Below, in pieces: positions 8,371 through 16,119 of a stretch of 64,000 nucleotides of DNA (position 1 is its first letter; every line of letters starts with the position of its first letter). The translations under genes were made by a program, and so were the position numbers. The stretch lies in NCBI RefSeq assembly GCF_018205975.1, contig NZ_CP073577.1, positions 2,790,001-2,854,000 of the forward strand, read 5' to 3'. Under the pieces are notes generated by a model that was not told the origin of the DNA, did not search any database, and saw only the letters and a list, made by a program, of their open reading frames with translations. The stretch is from Erythrobacter sp. JK5. Its GTDB lineage: Bacteria > Pseudomonadota > Alphaproteobacteria > Sphingomonadales > Sphingomonadaceae.

Positions 8371-9357
8371 ATGGCCGAGATCACCATGACGCAGGCGCTG
8401 AACCTCGCGATCGACGAGGCGATGGCTGAAGATGACGGCGTGTTCTGCCTCGGTGAGGATGTCGCGGCGAAGCAGGGCGGCGGGGTGTTCAAGATCACTT
8501 CGGGCCTGACCGAGAAATATGGCGAACACCGCATCCGCGCGACGCCGATTTCCGAGACCGCGATCATCGGCGCGGCGGTGGGCGCGGCGCTCGCGGGCCA
8601 GCGTCCGATCGCCGAGATCATGCTGATGAACTTCGTCGGCGTGTGCATGGACCAAATCGTCAACCACGCGGCCAAACTGCGCTTCATGTCGGGCGGGCAG
8701 ACGCCGTGTCCGATCGTGATCCGCACCACCACCGGTGTCGGCGTGGGCTTCGGTGGCCAGCACTCGGACATGCTGGAGGCGTGGTTCGCGCATGTTGCGG
8801 GCATCCACACCGTTACGCCGAGCAACGCCGCCGATGCGCGCGGGCTTATGCGCTCGGCGATCGATGCCAACGACCCGGTGATCTTCATCGAGAACATCCT
8901 GTGCTACGGGCTCACCAGCGAGGATCCCGGCCCTGGATACCGCGTGCCGCTCGGCAAGGCGGCGGTGGCGAAGGAGGGCAGCGACCTCTCGATCATCACC
9001 TATGGCCGCACCGTGCTCGACGCGCTCGAAGTGGCGGGCGAGCTTGAGAAGGAGGGCATCAGCGTCGAGGTGATCGACCTGCGCACGATCGCGCCCTACG
9101 ACGAGGAGACCGTGCTCAAATCGGTCCGCAAGACCGGCCGCGCGCTGACCCTGCACGAAGCGGTGCGCCCGTTCGGCACCGGCGCGGAGATCGCCGCGAA
9201 TATCCAGGAAAAGTGCTGGGATGACCTCAAGGGCCCGGTGCGGCGGATCGGCGGGACGTTCTCGGCAGTGCCGTTCGCGAGCCATCTCGAGCAGGCGTGG
9301 ATTCCGACCAAGGCCGAGATCGTCGAACAGATCAAGGCGAGTGTTGGCAGGGTTTAG
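8371..9357 (+). CDS. 2-oxoacid/acetoin dehydrogenase E1, beta subunit
   Basis: Transketolase-like beta subunit (328 aa) that completes the E1 active site by binding the ThDP pyrimidine. It shows LGEDVAAKQGGGVFKIT near residue 27, TPISETAIIGAAVGAAL near 62 and the C-terminal domain ITYGRTVLDALE followed by VEVIDLRTIAPYD. It follows E1 alpha with one base between, so translation is coupled. A lipoyl-domain gene starts 12 bp after it. Intact, with codon use like its neighbours. Confidence 0.93.
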   Translation: MAEITMTQALNLAIDEAMAEDDGVFCLGEDVAAKQGGGVFKITSGLTEKYGEHRIRATPISETAIIGAAVGAALAGQRPIAEIMLMNFVGVCMDQIVNHAAKLRFMSGGQTPCPIVIRTTTGVGVGFGGQHSDMLEAWFAHVAGIHTVTPSNAADARGLMRSAIDANDPVIFIENILCYGLTSEDPGPGYRVPLGKAAVAKEGSDLSIITYGRTVLDALEVAGELEKEGISVEVIDLRTIAPYDEETVLKSVRKTGRALTLHEAVRPFGTGAEIAANIQEKCWDDLKGPVRRIGGTFSAVPFASHLEQAWIPTKAEIVEQIKASVGRV

Positions 9358-9369
9358 GGGCAAGGATTG

Positions 9370-9600
9370 ATGGCTGAGGAAATCCGCATCCCCAAGCTCG
9401 GCATGAGCGCCACCGAAGTCACCCTGTCCGAATGGATGTTCGGTGACGGCGAGACGGTGGCAAAGGGCGACATCATCTACACCGCCGAAACCGACAAGAC
9501 GACCGTCGAGATCGAAGCGCAGGCCAGCGGGACGATCCGCCCGACCGGCGAGGAAGGCACCAAGTACAAGGTCGGCGACGTGATTGGGACGATCGAGTAG
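9370..9600 (+). CDS. Free-standing lipoyl (biotinyl-lipoyl) carrier domain
   Basis: A 76-residue protein that is a single lipoyl domain. Lys43 in AETDKTTVEIEA is the expected lipoylation site, and the fold is bounded by IRIPKLGMS and YKVGDVIGTIE. ATG 9370 follows AGGA at good spacing. It sits directly after E1 alpha and beta but has no peripheral-subunit-binding or acyltransferase domain, so acyl transfer must use an E2 encoded elsewhere, or the lipoyl arm serves another reaction. DKTT rather than MKM argues against a biotin carrier. Confidence 0.9.
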   Translation: MAEEIRIPKLGMSATEVTLSEWMFGDGETVAKGDIIYTAETDKTTVEIEAQASGTIRPTGEEGTKYKVGDVIGTIE

Positions 9601-9604
9601 GCCC

Positions 9605-9991
9605 ATGGCTAGTCCGCGCGAAATGCTGTCAGCCGTTTACGCGGCCGCCGGTGCGCGCGATTGGGAGAAAGTCGAAAGCCTGATCCACCCCGATTTCGTG
9701 CTTTACGAAGCCGAATGCCTGCCCTTCGGCGGCGAATGGCGCGGCAAGGACGCGCTGCAACGCTGCGCGGCGGCGATGTACGGCACCTGGGCCGAAGCCA
9801 CAGTCGACATCCACGACATCACCGGCGGCGACACGTGGGCGGTCACGGTACTGACGCTGACCATGACGTCGAAGCGCACCGGCGAGACTTTCTCGCAAAC
9901 GGTCAATGAAGCGGGCACCTTCGAGGACGGCCTGCTGAAAGAACTGCGCATCCACTATTTCGACGCGGCGGAGGTGGCGGAGAAGGCGTGA
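9605..9991 (+). CDS. SnoaL/NTF2-like protein
   Basis: A 128-residue cone-shaped alpha+beta barrel of the NTF2 superfamily: an N-terminal helix pair (MASPREMLSAVYAAAGARDW), then PDFVLYEAECLPFGGEWRGKD and strands ending RIHYFDAAEV. Such proteins act as small isomerases, hydrolases or cyclases, or as partner subunits. It starts four bases after the lipoyl gene and is the last gene of the E1 operon. The closing YFD resembles the limonene-epoxide-hydrolase group, but the Arg-x-Asp pair is not evident, so no reaction is assigned. Confidence 0.78.
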   Translation: MASPREMLSAVYAAAGARDWEKVESLIHPDFVLYEAECLPFGGEWRGKDALQRCAAAMYGTWAEATVDIHDITGGDTWAVTVLTLTMTSKRTGETFSQTVNEAGTFEDGLLKELRIHYFDAAEVAEKA

Positions 9992-10049
9992 GCCAAGAAA
10001 AAGAAAGCCCGATCTCGGACCAAGTCCGGGATGACGTTGTGAGTGGGGA

Positions 10050-10154
10050 ATCGGTCGCGCAGCGACCGCAAGAGCGACCGCTCGCCCGCAGTTGCTCGAA
10101 CCCGCAGGGTTCGAAACAGCACCGAGGAGTTCGCCCGGATGGGCGAACGCAAAC
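10050..10154. repeat. Family B 3'-end repeat with ATCC-loop hairpin (copy 1)
   Basis: Fills most of the convergent gap between the SnoaL-like gene and the SDR at 10155. The conserved core is a hairpin with arms GTTCGCCC (10129-10136) and GGGCGAAC (10141-10148) and loop GGAT on the plus strand, that is ATCC in the sense of the minus-strand gene. The hairpin starts six bases after the SDR stop codon. An outer body containing GCGACCG and CGCCCGCAG is shared with the copies at 13.1-13.4 and 16.0 kb. Confidence 0.75.
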
Positions 10155-10907
10155 CTACAACGTCTGCCCGTCATCCAGAACGAAATCCGCGCCGGTCACA
10201 TATTCCGCGGCGTCCGAGCACAGGAACAGCAGCGGGCCGTCGAGGCCTTCCTCCGCCATCAGCCGCCGCTTGGGGAAGCGAGCGATCTGTTTCTTGCCGG
10301 GTTCGGTGTCGAACCATGCATCGTTGATCGCGGTGCGGATGTAGCCGGGAGAGATGGTGTTCACGCAGATGCCGTGCCGCGCCCATTCGCGGGCCATGCT
10401 GCGCGCGGCCTGTACCACGCCTGCCTTGCTGGCCGAGTAGGCGACGAGGCCGGGGGAGGGCTCGAAGGCGGTGATCGAGGCGATCATCACGATGCGCCCT
10501 TTCGTCACGCCCGACGCCATCATCCGCTTCGCGCCCTCGCGCGCGGTAAGGATCGCGCCCTTGAGGTTGATCGCGAGCGTGAGCTCGATCTCTTCCTCGG
10601 GCATGTCGGCGATCATGCCCGCGCCATCGATCCCGGCATTGGCGATGACGGTGTCGACCGTTCCGAAAGCCGCTTCGGCTGAGTCGAACCCGGCGACGAT
10701 GTCGGCTTCGCGCATCACGTCCATTTCGATCGCGGCGGCCTGGTCGCCGATCTCGGCTGCCAGCTCTTCGAGCCGGTCCTTGCGCCGCGCACCCAGCGTC
10801 ACCTTCGCTCCGTTTGCGGCAAGGATGCGCCCGAACCGCGCGCCAAGGCCCGAGGACGCGCCGGTAATGAGCGCGGTGCGCCCGGTGAGGTCGACGGAGA
10901 TGGTCAT
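10155..10907 (-). CDS. Short-chain dehydrogenase/reductase
   Basis: Classical NAD(P)-dependent SDR of 250 aa. Cofactor motif TGASSGLG lies near residue 16, NAG near 90, the catalytic Ser in IASITAFEPS, and Tyr/Lys in AYSASKAG, so all catalytic residues are present. The start MTISVDLTGRTALITG was chosen because the upstream frame is repeat sequence. It ends at a family B hairpin and lies downstream of the Rieske gene at 11053 on the same strand, separated by a family A repeat. It probably oxidises or reduces a hydroxyl or keto intermediate of the island pathway. Confidence 0.9.
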   Translation of the reverse strand: MTISVDLTGRTALITGASSGLGARFGRILAANGAKVTLGARRKDRLEELAAEIGDQAAAIEMDVMREADIVAGFDSAEAAFGTVDTVIANAGIDGAGMIADMPEEEIELTLAINLKGAILTAREGAKRMMASGVTKGRIVMIASITAFEPSPGLVAYSASKAGVVQAARSMAREWARHGICVNTISPGYIRTAINDAWFDTEPGKKQIARFPKRRLMAEEGLDGPLLFLCSDAAEYVTGADFVLDDGQTL

Positions 10908-10927
10908 CTTGGTAGGTTTCCACCCTT

Positions 10928-11046
10928 CGTCATTGCGAGCGCAGCGAAGCAATCCATGGCCCGCCAAGTCGACAGCCACAACCGATGCAATGGCTCGCAG
11001 GTCTTGTTCCATGGATTGCCGCGTCGCTGCGCTCCTCGCAATGACG
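10928..11046. repeat. Family A dispersed inverted repeat (copy 1)
   Basis: Begins CGTCATTGCGAGCGCAGCG and ends with the near-complement ...CTCCTCGCAATGACG, with inner GCAATCCATGG / CCATGGATTGC arms, so the whole 119 bp can fold into a long cruciform. It lies between the Rieske gene and the SDR on the same strand. Four further copies occur in the window. No coding content. Confidence 0.85.
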
Positions 11047-11052
11047 AAGAAA

Positions 11053-12483
11053 TCAAGCCGGCAACTCGCCGTCGATATATTTCCGCAATGTCGTCTGGAA
11101 ATGCCGAACGCGGCTGTCCTGGTAGTGGCCCAGCTCCATCATCCCGTCGCGCATGGCCTTCATGCCCTCCTGGACGTAGGGCAGGTTGGACATGTCCTGA
11201 TCGAACACATTGGCAAGCTGCGGACCCATCACGTCCGCCGCCCACGCGAACGGCTCATCGTCGGGGATGTAGGTCAATGCGACCGCGCGCGGGCGCTCCT
11301 CGCCCTTTGGCGTGGGGAACAGCAGGCGGATTTCCATGATGCACCAGTCGGGCGTGTCGCCGGGCAGCCAGCGATAGGTCAGCGTCGGCAGGTAGCCGAT
11401 CCACGGCGCAAAATTTGGGAAGATGTTGTAGGTGAAATTATCGAGCAGTTCGCTGTCCGAGGCGTCTGAATAATCATGCCCGTACTGCTCGGCGAAGCCC
11501 TGCCGGCTCGCTTCGGCCAGCACCTTGCGCGCGCTCAGCGGATCGGCGGGGTCGAATTCGTCGCCGCTGTCTCCGGCGGCAAAGCGGCGGTTGGTGTCGG
11601 CATCTGCGCCGCCCGAAAACTCGTTCATCTTCTCGAGCACGTAGTTGGAATCCTTGCCCTTCATGTGCGGGCTGAGGACGCCCGAGGGCGTGATCGCACG
11701 GTTGAAGTGATCGCCGATGTGATCGTAGCGGGTGTTGGCGTCGCCGAGGAACGGCAGCAGCTGAGGGTGCGTGGTGACCGAATGCCAGGCTTCCATGAAC
11801 GCTTCGGCGGTCGCTTTCCAGTTGGCGGGAATCCTCTTCTGGATCCACATCCCGGTGTAGCGGTTCTCGAAATCGTAGCGCTCGTAATGCGACGCCGCCG
11901 GGCCGAGCCAGGTCTTGAAATCGGGCAGGTCGGCGTTTTCGGTGATCATCACGAACCCCTGCCACAGCTCGACGCGCGCTTCGGGCAGGCTCATGTCCTT
12001 GCCGTCGAGATGCTTGAAATCCCACGCGCAGGGAATTTCCTTGAGGCTGCCGTCGTTGCGCCAGGTGAAGCCGTGGAACGGGCACCTGAGCTGGATCGAG
12101 TTGCCGCCTTCGGTGCGCAGCTTGCGCCCGCGATGGAGGCAGGCATTGTAGAACGCCTTCACGCCGCCGTCCTTCTGCCGGATCAGCAGGAAGCTCTTTC
12201 CCGCGATCTCGAACACGACGCTGTCGCCCGGATCGGGCATTTCGTCTTCGCGCGCGGCGAACAGCCAGACGTTGGGGAACACCCTTTCGCGTTCGAGCCG
12301 GGCGAATTCCTCGCTGATGTAAGGATCGACCGGGATCGGGTCGTCGGGCATGTCCGCGACGGTTTCCTCGAACAGGTAATCGGGCGGCGTGCGCGTATCC
12401 CCTTCGAGCATGTCGGTATAGGTAATGCCGGGGCAGCGATCCGCCTTGTCTGCTTCGCGGGCGACGTCTTTGATCTCGTTCAT
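11053..12483 (-). CDS. Rieske non-heme iron oxygenase, alpha subunit
   Basis: Ring-hydroxylating-type oxygenase component of 476 aa. The Rieske [2Fe-2S] site is C115-x-H117 and C134-x2-H137. The mononuclear iron site is in EAFMEAWHSVTTH, with H234 and H239 as ligands. Start MNEIKDVAREAD at 12483 was taken because upstream codons look non-coding. No reductase or ferredoxin gene lies in the window, so electron transfer partners must be elsewhere. It is divergent from the VOC gene at 12584; the shared gap contains a CCTCGCACTTTGCGCAG motif. Likely hydroxylates or demethylates a hydrophobic substrate; identity unknown. Confidence 0.93.
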   Translation of the reverse strand: MNEIKDVAREADKADRCPGITYTDMLEGDTRTPPDYLFEETVADMPDDPIPVDPYISEEFARLERERVFPNVWLFAAREDEMPDPGDSVVFEIAGKSFLLIRQKDGGVKAFYNACLHRGRKLRTEGGNSIQLRCPFHGFTWRNDGSLKEIPCAWDFKHLDGKDMSLPEARVELWQGFVMITENADLPDFKTWLGPAASHYERYDFENRYTGMWIQKRIPANWKATAEAFMEAWHSVTTHPQLLPFLGDANTRYDHIGDHFNRAITPSGVLSPHMKGKDSNYVLEKMNEFSGGADADTNRRFAAGDSGDEFDPADPLSARKVLAEASRQGFAEQYGHDYSDASDSELLDNFTYNIFPNFAPWIGYLPTLTYRWLPGDTPDWCIMEIRLLFPTPKGEERPRAVALTYIPDDEPFAWAADVMGPQLANVFDQDMSNLPYVQEGMKAMRDGMMELGHYQDSRVRHFQTTLRKYIDGELPA

Positions 12484-12501
12484 GGCCGGTGTCTCTCGAT
12501 C

Positions 12502-12518
12502 CCTCGCACTTTGCGCAG
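12502..12518. promoter_or_regulatory. Putative shared operator, Rieske/VOC divergent gap
   Basis: CCTCGCACTTTGCGCAG lies 19 bp upstream of the Rieske start and 66 bp before the VOC start. It aligns closely with CCTCATACTTTACGCAG at 14241-14257 in the next divergent gap. Binding is inferred from recurrence only. Confidence 0.4.
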
Positions 12519-12583
12519 TGTCCTGACCGCAGAATATTCCACACCTTGCCGCAGGGGTCACCCTAGCGGATTGGAGAGGACGC

Positions 12584-13117
12584 ATGGCGCGTGAGCAAGG
12601 GATTGCAGGTCTGGGCGAGGTGATGCAGCTCGCCTTCGTGCCGGAGGATTTCGACGCGGCGGTGAGGCACTGGACCGAGGTGATGGGCGTCGGGCCGTTC
12701 TTCCTGATGGAGGGCATCCAGCTCGAAGGGATGAAATACCGGGGCGAGCCGACCGAGGCGGCGTTCGACCTCGCTCTGGCCTATTGGGGCGATATCCAGA
12801 TCGAGCTGATCCGCCCGCGCGACGCCCACCCCTCGATCTACTCGGGCGAATACGCCGATGTCGGAGGCGGGCTCCACCATGTCTGCATCCTTGTCGACGA
12901 TATCGAGCAGGCGCGGCGCGTATGCGGCGAGCAGGGCGCGGAAATCGTCATCGAAGGCGCGCTGGGCGACAGCAAGGTGATCTATGTGGATCCGGGGCGC
13001 GGCCCCGGCAGCCTCGTCGAGATCCTCCAGCAGGGCGAAGGCGGCCCCGGCCTGTTCGCGATGATCAAGCAGGCGGGCGAGGGCTGGGACGGCTCGGAGC
13101 CGTTGCGGAGTCTTTGA
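12584..13117 (+). CDS. VOC-family (glyoxalase/epimerase-like) protein
   Basis: Vicinal-oxygen-chelate fold of 177 aa with two beta-alpha-beta-beta-beta modules: QLAFVPEDFDAAVRHWTEVM near residue 15 and HHVCILVDDIEQARRVC near 105. The expected metal ligands would be in LHHV and LVEILQQ, which resembles the methylmalonyl-CoA epimerase/glyoxalase branch more than extradiol dioxygenases. A GGAGAGG site precedes the ATG. It is divergent from a Rieske gene and ends in a family B hairpin. A CoA-ester epimerase or small lyase is possible; the reaction is not settled. Confidence 0.82.
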   Translation: MAREQGIAGLGEVMQLAFVPEDFDAAVRHWTEVMGVGPFFLMEGIQLEGMKYRGEPTEAAFDLALAYWGDIQIELIRPRDAHPSIYSGEYADVGGGLHHVCILVDDIEQARRVCGEQGAEIVIEGALGDSKVIYVDPGRGPGSLVEILQQGEGGPGLFAMIKQAGEGWDGSEPLRSL

Positions 13118-13366
13118 TCTGCGAACGCCCATCCGGGCGTTCGTCCTCGGCGCTGTTCCTCCGCTTCGCTACGGGCGCCTGCGGGCGGCCAGTCGGCCTT
13201 GCGGTCGCTATCGCGACCGTGCTCCGCCACCAAGCCGCTAATTCAGAGCTGGCTCGACGCCGCAGGCGTCGCAAGGGCGACCGCCCGCCCGCAGCGGGTC
13301 CGTAGCGAAGCGAAGGACGACTAGCGAGGACGCGCCCGCGGATGCGGGTGCGAAAAGCAGACAATC
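13118..13366. repeat. Two family B repeats facing each other (copies 2 and 3)
   Basis: The whole convergent gap is two inverted copies. The VOC-side hairpin has arms GAACGCCC (13123-13130) and GGGCGTTC (13135-13142) with loop ATCC, five bases after the stop. The LuxR-side hairpin has GCGCCCGC (13332-13339) and GCGGGTGC (13344-13351) with loop GGAT, which is ATCC in the sense of that gene. Between them are mirrored GCGGGCGG and GGTCGC bodies. The stems differ but pair, which is covariation. Confidence 0.8.
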
Positions 13367-14176
13367 CTAACTATTCGCCCCCAGATAGCCCAGTTGCCCG
13401 GCCTTGAAGATCGTCTGCGCGCGGTTGACGCTGTCGAGCTTCTCCCCCGCGCGGTGGATGTGATAGCGGATCGTGGCGTGCGAGCGTTCAAGGATCATGC
13501 TGATTTCCTTGTCGGTCTTGCCGATCGCTGCCCAGCGCAGGCACTCGACTTCGCGTTTCGACAGCACGCAGTCGGATGGAATCCGCCGCTTCGTGCGATG
13601 CGCCTGCACGTAGCCCGCGACAAACCGCCGGGTCAGCTGCGAGAACAGCGATCCGTACTCGATAAACTCTTCCGACAAATCCTCTTTCTCGCGGTCCATG
13701 CTGATGAAGCTGTTGGCCGAGATTTGCCCGAACGGCAGATGCACCGGGATCACGATCGCCGCCTTGCACAGCGAGCGTTTCTCGAAATCGGCGAGGTCCA
13801 GTTCTTCGAGGTAGGAATTGCGCCAGCGGGTGTTGAAGCCGTGCCGGTTGACCCAGAATGGCTCGCTTTCGTAGCGGCAGGCGCGCGGCAGCGGCGAATG
13901 CAGCGCGAGGCGATGATCCTCCCACCAGCGCGCACCATCATCGAGCCAGCGGAAAATGTCGGCGTTGAGGATCGTGCCCTCTGCATCGACCATCGGTTCC
14001 TTGGACGAAATGTCGTCGCACACCGCGACCTGCATTCCGCGTTCCTGCGCCACCCGCGCCAAGGCGACCGCGGCGTCGTGTATATCCTCGGGGCACGTAA
14101 TGGTGACCGATTCGAGCAATTGCTCCAGATGCTCGCGGCCTTGCGGAGTGCGCAGTTCGATGACGTTGGCGGCCAT
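13367..14176 (-). CDS. LuxR-family transcriptional regulator
   Basis: A 269-residue regulator. The C-terminal HTH (about residues 205-262) reads LSKREVECLRWAAIGKTDKE then HATIRYHIHRAGEKL, typical of LuxR/NarL recognition helices. The N-terminal 190 residues resemble an autoinducer-binding-like alpha-beta-alpha sensor (WVNRHGFNTRWRNSY, VIPVHLPFGQ) with an unknown ligand. Start ATG 14176 has AGGAG eight bases upstream. It is divergent from an acyl-CoA synthetase gene. No luxI-like gene is present. It is the only DNA-binding regulator in the window, so it is the simplest candidate regulator of the island. Confidence 0.88.
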   Translation of the reverse strand: MAANVIELRTPQGREHLEQLLESVTITCPEDIHDAAVALARVAQERGMQVAVCDDISSKEPMVDAEGTILNADIFRWLDDGARWWEDHRLALHSPLPRACRYESEPFWVNRHGFNTRWRNSYLEELDLADFEKRSLCKAAIVIPVHLPFGQISANSFISMDREKEDLSEEFIEYGSLFSQLTRRFVAGYVQAHRTKRRIPSDCVLSKREVECLRWAAIGKTDKEISMILERSHATIRYHIHRAGEKLDSVNRAQTIFKAGQLGYLGANS

Positions 14177-14240
14177 TTTCTGGCTCCTTTCTCTCCTCAA
14201 CTCCCGTCGCGCGCAGCGTATCCTATCTCCGGCCGATTCG

Positions 14241-14257
14241 CCTCATACTTTACGCAG
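14241..14257. promoter_or_regulatory. Putative shared operator, LuxR/acyl-CoA synthetase gap
   Basis: CCTCATACTTTACGCAG sits 65 bp upstream of the LuxR start and 56 bp before the synthetase start. Fourteen of 17 positions match the copy at 12502. It may bind the LuxR protein made next door, but that is a guess. Confidence 0.4.
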
Positions 14258-14313
14258 GGGAATTGCGGGCTATCGCTGGCTACGCCGCAATGGTCTGAAG
14301 GGAGATTCCGGCG

Positions 14314-15933
14314 ATGGTATGGCGGGGCGAGAATTTCGGCACTGCGCTCAAGGCATTGGCGGACGCGATCAAGCCCGGCAGGCCGGCGCTGGTGCATGGG
14401 GATCGGATCGTAAGCTGGGGCGAGCTGGACGATCAGACCGACCGGATCGCGGCGGCCTTGCGCGAGCGCGGGCTGAAGCGAGGCGACATTGCCGGGCAGA
14501 TGCTGCGCAACACGCCCGATTACCTGCTGGCCTATTTCGGCTGCATCAAGGCGGGGGTGGTGCCGGTCAACGTCAACTACCACTACCAGCGCCGCGAACT
14601 GGCCGACATTTTCGAGCGGTTCGGGTTGAAGGCGCTGTTCACCGAAAGCGACTTTGCGAAAGTCGGTTCGCAGGCCATGCCCGAGGGCACGCTGACCGTC
14701 GATGTCGGGTCCGACGAATGGCAGGGGATGCGCAATCACAGGCTGCCGGACGATTTCGCTGTCCATGACGATCCCGAGGCGCTGTTCCTGACCGCGACCG
14801 GCGGCACCACCGGCATGCCCAAGGCGGTGATGTGGCCGATGGTCGAGGCGTGGCAGGCGTTCAGCATTGCGGTGTGGCAGACCGGGCTGGGCGAACCACC
14901 CTTCGTCGCGGAATCGCTCGCGAAACAGGCCGAGCGCGCCGCCACGATCGGCCCCGATCACCCGGCCAGCACCTCGCCGCTGCTGCTGCTCAGCCCGCTG
15001 ATGCACGGGGCGGGGCAATTCACCGCGGTGATCCACCTGCTCAAGGGCGGGACGCTGGCGCTGCTCCCGGCAGACAAGTTCGATGCCGATCTCGCGCTCG
15101 ACGAAGTGAAACGGCTCGGTGCGCGTGGCATTTTCATCGTCGGAGACGCCTTCGCGCTGCCGCTCGCCGACCGGCTCGATGCGCGCGGTGACGGGGGCGA
15201 GGTGCTGGCGAGCCTGCGCTCCATCACCTCTTCGGGCGCGGTGTTCTCGGCGGGTCTCAAGCAGCGCCTGCTGTCGCATCACCCGCAGATGGCGATCATC
15301 GACGCGCTCGGCTCGTCCGAAAGCTCGGGCACCGGCATCGTCATCACCACGGCTGCGGGTTCGACGGGTGGTGGAAAGTTCCAGCCCTTGCCGGGCCGCG
15401 AGACCAGGCTGTTCGACGAGAATCTGAAAGAGATCAAACCGGGCGAAGACGGAGTCGGCATCGTGGCGCGCACCGGGCCGCTGCCATTGGGCTATCTCGG
15501 CGAGACCGAGAAGAATGCACAGACCTTCCCCGAAATCGACGGCAAGCGCTGGCTGATGACCGGCGACCGCGCGCGCTGGGGCGCGGACGGGACGATGGAG
15601 TTCATCGGCCGCGACAACATGTGCATCAACACCGGCGGTGAGAAGGTCTTCCCCGAAGAGGTCGAGAAGGTGCTGATGGAGCACCCCGCCGTGCACGATG
15701 CGCGGGTCGTGAGCCTGCCCGACGAACGATTCGGCCGCAAGGTGGTGGCGGTGATCCAGCCCGAAGGCTTTGCGCCCGACGCGCTAGAGGATGCGCTGGA
15801 CGGGCACGCACGCGAGGAACTGGCGGGATACAAGATCCCGCGCCTCTACGTCTTCACCGACCAGTCGCTGCGGCTGAATAATGGCAAGCCCGATTACAAG
15901 ACCGCCCAGAAATTGGCGGACGAGGCTGGATAA
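14314..15933 (+). CDS. Acyl-CoA synthetase (AMP-forming)
   Basis: ANL-superfamily ligase of 539 aa that activates a carboxylic acid to its CoA thioester through an acyl-adenylate. The P-loop is TATGGTTGMPK near residue 155, and the hinge/A8 region reads INTGGEKVFPEEVEKVL near 430. The catalytic Lys is in LNNGKPDYK close to the C-terminus. The GGTTG variant and the ALGSSESSGTG segment are typical of the fatty-acid/steroid-acid FadD-like ligases of actinobacteria and sphingomonads (family memory). It would commit an island intermediate to beta-oxidation. Confidence 0.93.
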   Translation: MVWRGENFGTALKALADAIKPGRPALVHGDRIVSWGELDDQTDRIAAALRERGLKRGDIAGQMLRNTPDYLLAYFGCIKAGVVPVNVNYHYQRRELADIFERFGLKALFTESDFAKVGSQAMPEGTLTVDVGSDEWQGMRNHRLPDDFAVHDDPEALFLTATGGTTGMPKAVMWPMVEAWQAFSIAVWQTGLGEPPFVAESLAKQAERAATIGPDHPASTSPLLLLSPLMHGAGQFTAVIHLLKGGTLALLPADKFDADLALDEVKRLGARGIFIVGDAFALPLADRLDARGDGGEVLASLRSITSSGAVFSAGLKQRLLSHHPQMAIIDALGSSESSGTGIVITTAAGSTGGGKFQPLPGRETRLFDENLKEIKPGEDGVGIVARTGPLPLGYLGETEKNAQTFPEIDGKRWLMTGDRARWGADGTMEFIGRDNMCINTGGEKVFPEEVEKVLMEHPAVHDARVVSLPDERFGRKVVAVIQPEGFAPDALEDALDGHAREELAGYKIPRLYVFTDQSLRLNNGKPDYKTAQKLADEAG

Positions 15934-16009
15934 CCAGAAGAATACTCGTTTCGGTTCTGTTGGGCTGGCCTTGGCGCAATATCCTTCGACAAGCTCGGGT
16001 TGAGCGGGG

Positions 16010-16119
16010 TAGGCGCTGGTTCGGCGCGGAGCGGCGCAAGGCCGACCGACCGCCCGCAGCGATGCGGCCTTCAGGCCGCGTGAGCGAGGATATCGCGCGC
16101 CCGGATGGGCGTGCGCAAA
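16010..16119. repeat. Family B 3'-end repeat with ATCC-loop hairpin (copy 4)
   Basis: In the convergent gap between the synthetase and the SDR at 16120. The hairpin has arms GCGCGCCC (16095-16102) and GGGCGTGC (16107-16114) with loop GGAT (ATCC in the sense of the SDR), five bases after the SDR stop. The body contains GCGCAAGGCCGACC and CCGCCCGCAGCG as in the other copies. Confidence 0.78.

Noticed and set aside
7146-9606. Long minus-strand open frames (over 450 codons) opposite the E1 alpha and E1 beta genes
   Set aside because: They are mirror frames of high-GC coding sequence, rich in Arg, His and Ala without family motifs, while the plus-strand genes carry clear ThDP and transketolase motifs.
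10908-11012. 35-codon N-terminal extension of the SDR at 10155
   Set aside because: These codons run through the family A repeat; the SDR fold begins properly at MTISVDLTGRT.
12584-13117. Extradiol ring-cleavage dioxygenase
   Set aside because: The VOC protein is only 177 aa and lacks the His-His-Glu layout and length of type I extradiol enzymes.
13367-14176. Complete quorum-sensing pair
   Set aside because: The LuxR-type regulator has no luxI-like synthase nearby, and the N-terminal domain cannot be confirmed as acyl-homoserine-lactone binding by eye.
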